Shown one piece after another: positions 60,809 through 64,000 of a DNA stretch of 64,000 nucleotides. A program made the translations under genes and the position numbers. Source of the DNA: Hydrogenophaga sp. SL48 (GTDB taxonomy: Bacteria; Pseudomonadota; Gammaproteobacteria; Burkholderiales; Burkholderiaceae_C); contig NZ_CP063400.1 of NCBI RefSeq assembly GCF_021729865.1, positions 4,216,001 to 4,280,000 on the forward strand, read 5' to 3'. A model generated the notes under the pieces. The model made no database searches. It had not been told where the DNA came from and saw only the letters and a list, made by a program, of their open reading frames with translations. The first letter of the stretch is position 1. Every line of letters starts with the position of its first letter.

Positions 60809-60944
60809 GACCTTGTTGCTGCTCGAAGCGCTGGCTGCGCTGGTGTTGTTGATCTTCATCGTGTGGTGGACCATGTTTTCAGGCCGGAAAAACGGGGAAC
60901 TGCCCGAGGAAAAAAAGGCCGAACGGCCCGAGCGCAAGGACTGA
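60807..60944 (+). CDS. Tiny single-helix membrane protein divergent from mltA
   Basis: 45 residues: one membrane helix (LLLLEALAALVLLIFIVWWTMF) and a charged Lys/Glu-rich tail (GRKNGELPEEKK), N-out/C-in or the reverse. I do not recognise it. The helix-plus-charged-tail layout suggests a real small protein of the cell envelope. No Shine-Dalgarno sequence is apparent, and its ATG shares two bases with the antisense mltA start, so one of the two starts could differ. Confidence 0.5.
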   Translation: MTLLLLEALAALVLLIFIVWWTMFSGRKNGELPEEKKAERPERKD

Positions 60945-60947
60945 TGC

Positions 60948-61586
60948 TCAACGCCCGCCCACCTCGCGCAGCGCGTTCGCCAGCTCCACCGCCGACTTCA
61001 CACCCATCTTGTCGAACACGCGCGAGCGGTGCACCTCGACCGTGCGCACGCTGATGTTGAGCCGGTCGGCGACCAGCTTGTTGGGCAGGCCTTCGATCAC
61101 CAGGTGCATCACGTCGCGCTCGCGCTCGGTGAGCCCGTCGAGCCGCTGCTGGACCCCGAGCCGCTGCCTGCGGCTGGCCAGCACCTGCGCCGACAACTGC
61201 AGCGCCTGCTCGACCCGATCGACCAGCGCGTTGTCGGAGAACGGCTTCTCGCAAAAATCAAAGGCACCGCGCTTGACGGCATCGACCGCGGTCGGCACGT
61301 CGGCGTGGCCGGAGAGAAAGATGACCGGCAGCGCCGATTGCCAGGGCAGCGTGAGCAGGTGCTCGAACAGCGCGAGGCCGCTGGTGCCGGGCATGCGCAC
61401 GTCGAGCAGCAGGCAGCAGGGCACGCCGGGCTCGGCGCTCCAGCGCGAGATCTCGGTGAGGAAGTCGTCGGCGCTCTCGTAGCCTTCGCTGAGCAGGCGG
61501 CGCGTGCGCAGCAACCAGGCCAGCGCCTCGCGCACGCCCTTGTCGTCGTCCACGATGAACACCTTGGCGTCGGGGTGTTGGGTCAT
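60948..61586 (-). CDS. FixJ/DctR-family response regulator
   Basis: 212 residues. Receiver domain (VFIVDDDKGVRE; phospho-Asp in LLLDVRMPGTSG; Lys in EKPFSD) and LuxR-type helix-turn-helix (LTERERDVMHLVIEG, then NKLVADRLNISVRTVEVHRSRV). FixJ/TtrR/DctR subgroup. The likely partner is the PAS histidine kinase encoded from 62441 upward on the same strand, but a lipoprotein gene on the other strand lies between them. Confidence 0.92.
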   Translation of the reverse strand: MTQHPDAKVFIVDDDKGVREALAWLLRTRRLLSEGYESADDFLTEISRWSAEPGVPCCLLLDVRMPGTSGLALFEHLLTLPWQSALPVIFLSGHADVPTAVDAVKRGAFDFCEKPFSDNALVDRVEQALQLSAQVLASRRQRLGVQQRLDGLTERERDVMHLVIEGLPNKLVADRLNISVRTVEVHRSRVFDKMGVKSAVELANALREVGGR

Positions 61587-61638
61587 GGGCGGGATGATAG
61601 TTCAGGCCTTAGAATCCCGACGGCTCAGCGGGCAGCCT

Positions 61639-61674
61639 TTGGCGAACCGCGCGGGTTTGACCCTCGTTCGCCAA
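61639..61674 (+). promoter_or_regulatory. Stem-loop in the leader of the lipoprotein gene
   Basis: TTGGCGAAC (61639-61647) and GTTCGCCAA (61666-61674) form a perfect 9-bp stem enclosing a GGGT-TTG-ACCC hairpin. It ends 22 bp before the ATG, just ahead of the ribosome site CAGGGAAG. It may shape translation or transcript stability, or act as terminator for leftward transcription (AAAAA follows on the plus strand). Confidence 0.4.
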
Positions 61675-61696
61675 CAAAAATCCTCAGGGAAGTCCC

Positions 61697-62386
61697 ATGA
61701 AACATCGCATTTTTCTCTGGCTGACGGCAGCCATCACCGCAGCGCTGACCGGCTGCGCGACCCAACTGCCCATGGCCTTGTCCGACACCAGCGCGCCCAA
61801 GGCCGACAAGGTCACGCTGCTGATGAGCGCCACCATCGACAACCGCTACAAGGCCTCGTACCAACCCGAACTGCTGGTGGTCAACGTCGAAAAAGGCGGC
61901 GCCAAAGAGAAGGCGGATCGCTTCAACTTCCAGCCGGACGACAAGGCCCGGCGGCCCTCCGAGGGGAAAAATGCGCCCAACAGCTACCTCCTGAGCTACG
62001 AACTGGCGCCAGGCGACTACGTGATGCCCGCCATGTTGTCGATGGCCCGGTCCTTCCCGTTCATCGGGAGTTTCCAAACCGTGCTGATGCAGGACCTGTC
62101 CTTCCCCAAGGCGGGCGTTTATTACATCGGACATGTCCAAGCCGTGGTGCGCGAGCGCAAGGACGATGAGGAGCGTGCCGGTCCCGTCATTCCACTGATC
62201 GATCAAGCCGTGGTCGGCGCCAGCGGAGGCACCTTTGACGTCACCATCTCCGATCAATGGGCCGGCGACGAAGCACTGTTCAAAACGGCCTACCCTTCAC
62301 TGGCCAAGGTCGGCATCGAAAAGAAGCTGCTCGCGCCGCACGACCAGGCCAAAGTGAAGTCCCGCTGGGAAGCGCTCAAACAATAG
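61697..62386 (+). CDS. Hypothetical lipoprotein
   Basis: 229 residues with a lipoprotein signal (ITAALTGCATQ, lipobox LTGC at about residue 19-22). The mature part is beta-rich with a Lys/Asp-rich surface (KGGAKEKADRF, DDKARRPSEGK) and the block LLSYELAPGDYVMPAM that resembles small envelope proteins with a DUF2846-like fold, though I cannot assign it firmly. It lies between the kinase and regulator genes of a two-component pair on the opposite strand. Lower GC than neighbours is slight. Ribosome site CAGGGAAG. Confidence 0.7.
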   Translation: MKHRIFLWLTAAITAALTGCATQLPMALSDTSAPKADKVTLLMSATIDNRYKASYQPELLVVNVEKGGAKEKADRFNFQPDDKARRPSEGKNAPNSYLLSYELAPGDYVMPAMLSMARSFPFIGSFQTVLMQDLSFPKAGVYYIGHVQAVVRERKDDEERAGPVIPLIDQAVVGASGGTFDVTISDQWAGDEALFKTAYPSLAKVGIEKKLLAPHDQAKVKSRWEALKQ

Positions 62387-62409
62387 ACGCCGCCGGAGCG
62401 CGGGTTCCC

Positions 62410-62428
62410 TGCGCAGCGCAGCTGCGCA
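62410..62428. terminator. Hairpin between the convergent lipoprotein and kinase genes
   Basis: TGCGCAG-CGCAG-CTGCGCA, 7-bp perfect stem in the 54-bp gap of two converging genes, so it can serve both strands. No T-run. Confidence 0.4.
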
Positions 62429-62440
62429 ACGATGGCTTCT

Positions 62441-64000
62441 CTAGGCTCCCGGCAGCGTGAACCGGAACACCGTGCCGCGCGGCTGCGCCGGCTCGTGGGT
62501 CAGTGCGCCGCCGTGCTGCTCGATCACCGTGCGGCACAGCGAGAGGCCCAGGCCCATGCCCTCGGCCTTGGTGGTGAAGAAGGGGGTGAAGAGCTTGTCG
62601 CGCACCTCGTCGCTCAGGCCACGGCCGTGGTCGGTGACGGCGAACTCGACCCAGACCTTGCGCGGCGGGTCTTCCTCGCCCGAGTGCAGGCGCGACTGCC
62701 CGACCGACAGCGTGAGCACGCGCCGCCCCGAGGCGGTCGGCGGGTCGCCCTCGGGCATGGCCTGCATGCCGTTGCGCGCCAGGTTGAGCAGCACCTGCTC
62801 GACCATGGTGCGGTCGCACAGCACGGGCGGGCAGCCCGGGGACACCGAGGTCTGCACCCGGATGCCGAGCTTCTTGGACTGCAGCGTGAGCAGCGGCATG
62901 ATGGCCTCGATCAGGCTCTCGGGCGCCACCGCCTCGCGCACCTGCTCGCGCCGGCGCACGAAGTCGGCCACGCTCTTGATCACGCGACCGGCGCGATCGG
63001 CCTGTTCGCTGATGCGCTGCATGGCCTGGCGCAGGTCGCTGGTGGGCAGGCCTTGACCCATGTCGGCGGGCTCGTCGAGCAGGTTGAGCGTGCCGCTGGC
63101 GTAGCTGGCGATGGCCGCGAGCGGCTGGTTGAGTTCGTGGCTGAGCAGCGAGGCCATCTCGCCCACCGTGGCCAGGCGCGCCGTGGCCTGCAGGCGCTCC
63201 TGAGAAGCGCGGTTGAGCTCTTCGACGCGGCGCTGCTCGCTCAGGTCGAGGATGGCGCTCATGAAACCGGTCTGGGTGCCCTGGGCGTCGATCAGCGGCG
63301 CCTCGATGATGAGCACCGGGAAACGCGTGCCGTCCTTGCGCTGGAACACCGACTCGTAGCCCTCGCGCGGCAGCGTCTGCCCCGCCAGGCGGATGGCCAG
63401 GCGCTGCTGGTACTCGTCGATCAGTTCGGGCGGCCACCACGGTGCGGGCAGGCCGGTGCCGATCAGCTCATCGGCCTCGAAGCCCACCATCTGGCAGAAG
63501 GCCGGGTTGACGTAGGACACGCGCCCGTCCATGCCGCGAGCGCGCAGGCCGGTGACCAGCGAGTTCTCCATCGCCTTGCGGAACGCCAGCGCCTCGGCCA
63601 CCTCGGTCTCGGCGCGCTGGCGCCGGCGCATGTCGCGGCCGAACAGGGCCATCACAGCGAGCAGCGCCAGCGAAAGCGCACCGACCACGGCGGTGAGCAC
63701 GTTGGGGAACAGCCCGGCCACCCGGCGCGGGCTCTCCAGCCGCAGCATCAGCGTGTGGCCGGGCAGGTCGAGCAGGGTGTTGGCGACCTGGGTGCGGCGG
63801 CTGCCGGGCGCGCTGCTGTGCAGCGCCAGGCGCGTGCCATCGACCTCGGTGAAGGCCAGGCCGCGGCCGCGCAGCAGCTCCTTGTTGCTGAATTCGGAGA
63901 GCAGGCCCGGCAGCGAGTAGGTGGCGATGAGGAACCCGTCGTTGACCCCGGCCCGCACCACCGGCAGGCACATCTCGATGATCTCCATGCCCAGCCCGCT
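62441..64000 (-). CDS. Sensor histidine kinase with PAS domain (DctS-like), 5' end outside window
   Basis: Partial: the reading frame runs off the right edge; at least 519 codons are visible. The visible part starts with the end of a periplasmic sensory domain, then a membrane helix (FPNVLTAVVGALSLALLAVMALF), a PAS domain (VSYVNPAFCQMVGFEADELIG), a HisKA domain with the phospho-His in SHELNQPLAAI, and a HATPase (LLNLARNGMQAM N box; DHGRGLSDEV; TTKAEGMGLGLSL). This architecture is that of DctS/TodS-like kinases; together with the FixJ-type regulator at 60948 a C4-dicarboxylate or similar sensor is likely but unproven. Confidence 0.9.
   Translation of the reverse strand, partial: SGLGMEIIEMCLPVVRAGVNDGFLIATYSLPGLLSEFSNKELLRGRGLAFTEVDGTRLALHSSAPGSRRTQVANTLLDLPGHTLMLRLESPRRVAGLFPNVLTAVVGALSLALLAVMALFGRDMRRRQRAETEVAEALAFRKAMENSLVTGLRARGMDGRVSYVNPAFCQMVGFEADELIGTGLPAPWWPPELIDEYQQRLAIRLAGQTLPREGYESVFQRKDGTRFPVLIIEAPLIDAQGTQTGFMSAILDLSEQRRVEELNRASQERLQATARLATVGEMASLLSHELNQPLAAIASYASGTLNLLDEPADMGQGLPTSDLRQAMQRISEQADRAGRVIKSVADFVRRREQVREAVAPESLIEAIMPLLTLQSKKLGIRVQTSVSPGCPPVLCDRTMVEQVLLNLARNGMQAMPEGDPPTASGRRVLTLSVGQSRLHSGEEDPPRKVWVEFAVTDHGRGLSDEVRDKLFTPFFTTKAEGMGLGLSLCRTVIEQHGGALTHEPAQPRGTVFRFTLPGA

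Overview
The window is GC-rich, densely packed and strand-switching DNA of a beta-proteobacterium, most likely a Comamonadaceae member close to Hydrogenophaga, Acidovorax or Polaromonas. This rests on the gene content (def-fmt-azlCD, yajC-secD-secF, a DUF1631 protein, fused indolepyruvate ferredoxin oxidoreductase with a divergent Lrp regulator), an integron attC site of the type common in that family, and a dispersed GC-rich repeat found three times just 3' of minus-strand genes. The assignment is inference from gene content, not a database match.

Layout. 1-2917 (minus): the start of a nitrate-type ABC transporter binding protein with a sigma-54 promoter, preceded by a soluble PAS histidine kinase and NarL-type regulator. 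3060-5490: an MBL-fold protein with a half-lost metal site, an RlmN/Cfr-type radical SAM methyltransferase and a small unknown gene. 5596-6122: a single integron gene cassette with its attC and no integrase. 6544-8297: two pirins. 8432-12632 (minus): a four-gene operon (UDP-GlcA 4-epimerase, GT83, VTT membrane protein, GT2) behind a PmrA/QseB-type box; together these look like a galacturonic-acid type LPS or lipid A modification pathway. 12792-15358: azlD-azlC-fmt-def. 15620-18074: LysM protein and dprA. 18210-24008: DUF1631 protein, secF, secD, yajC. 24150-28421: 2-oxoacid ferredoxin oxidoreductase and a divergent AsnC/Lrp regulator.

28621-33845 holds an unusual secretion/fimbria-like locus: pilin-like proteins, a PapD-like chaperone, and a 657-residue outer-membrane barrel with a C-terminal SdrD/CNA-B-like domain where a canonical usher would be expected. 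34179-59604 is a 25-kb Wzx/Wzy-type exopolysaccharide locus: export protein Wza, PHP phosphatase, priming transferase, ManC, glycosyltransferases, polymerase, flippase, pyruvyl transferase, VanZ-like protein, PslG-like GH39 hydrolase, BY-kinase Wzc, a membrane J-domain protein, acyltransferase, GalE, DegT aminotransferase and GMC oxidoreductase. Two sigma-54-type promoters precede its two transcription units, and most of its genes are coupled by ATGA or GTGA overlaps.

59663-64000: mltA, a tiny membrane protein, and a FixJ/DctR-type regulator and kinase pair separated by a lipoprotein gene on the other strand. No rRNA, tRNA, CRISPR array or transposase was seen.

The best candidates for something new are the barrel-based chaperone/usher-like locus, the J-domain protein inside the exopolysaccharide operon, the PmrA-box GalA-type operon, and the solitary integron cassette with a leader ORF that ends in the recombination core site.
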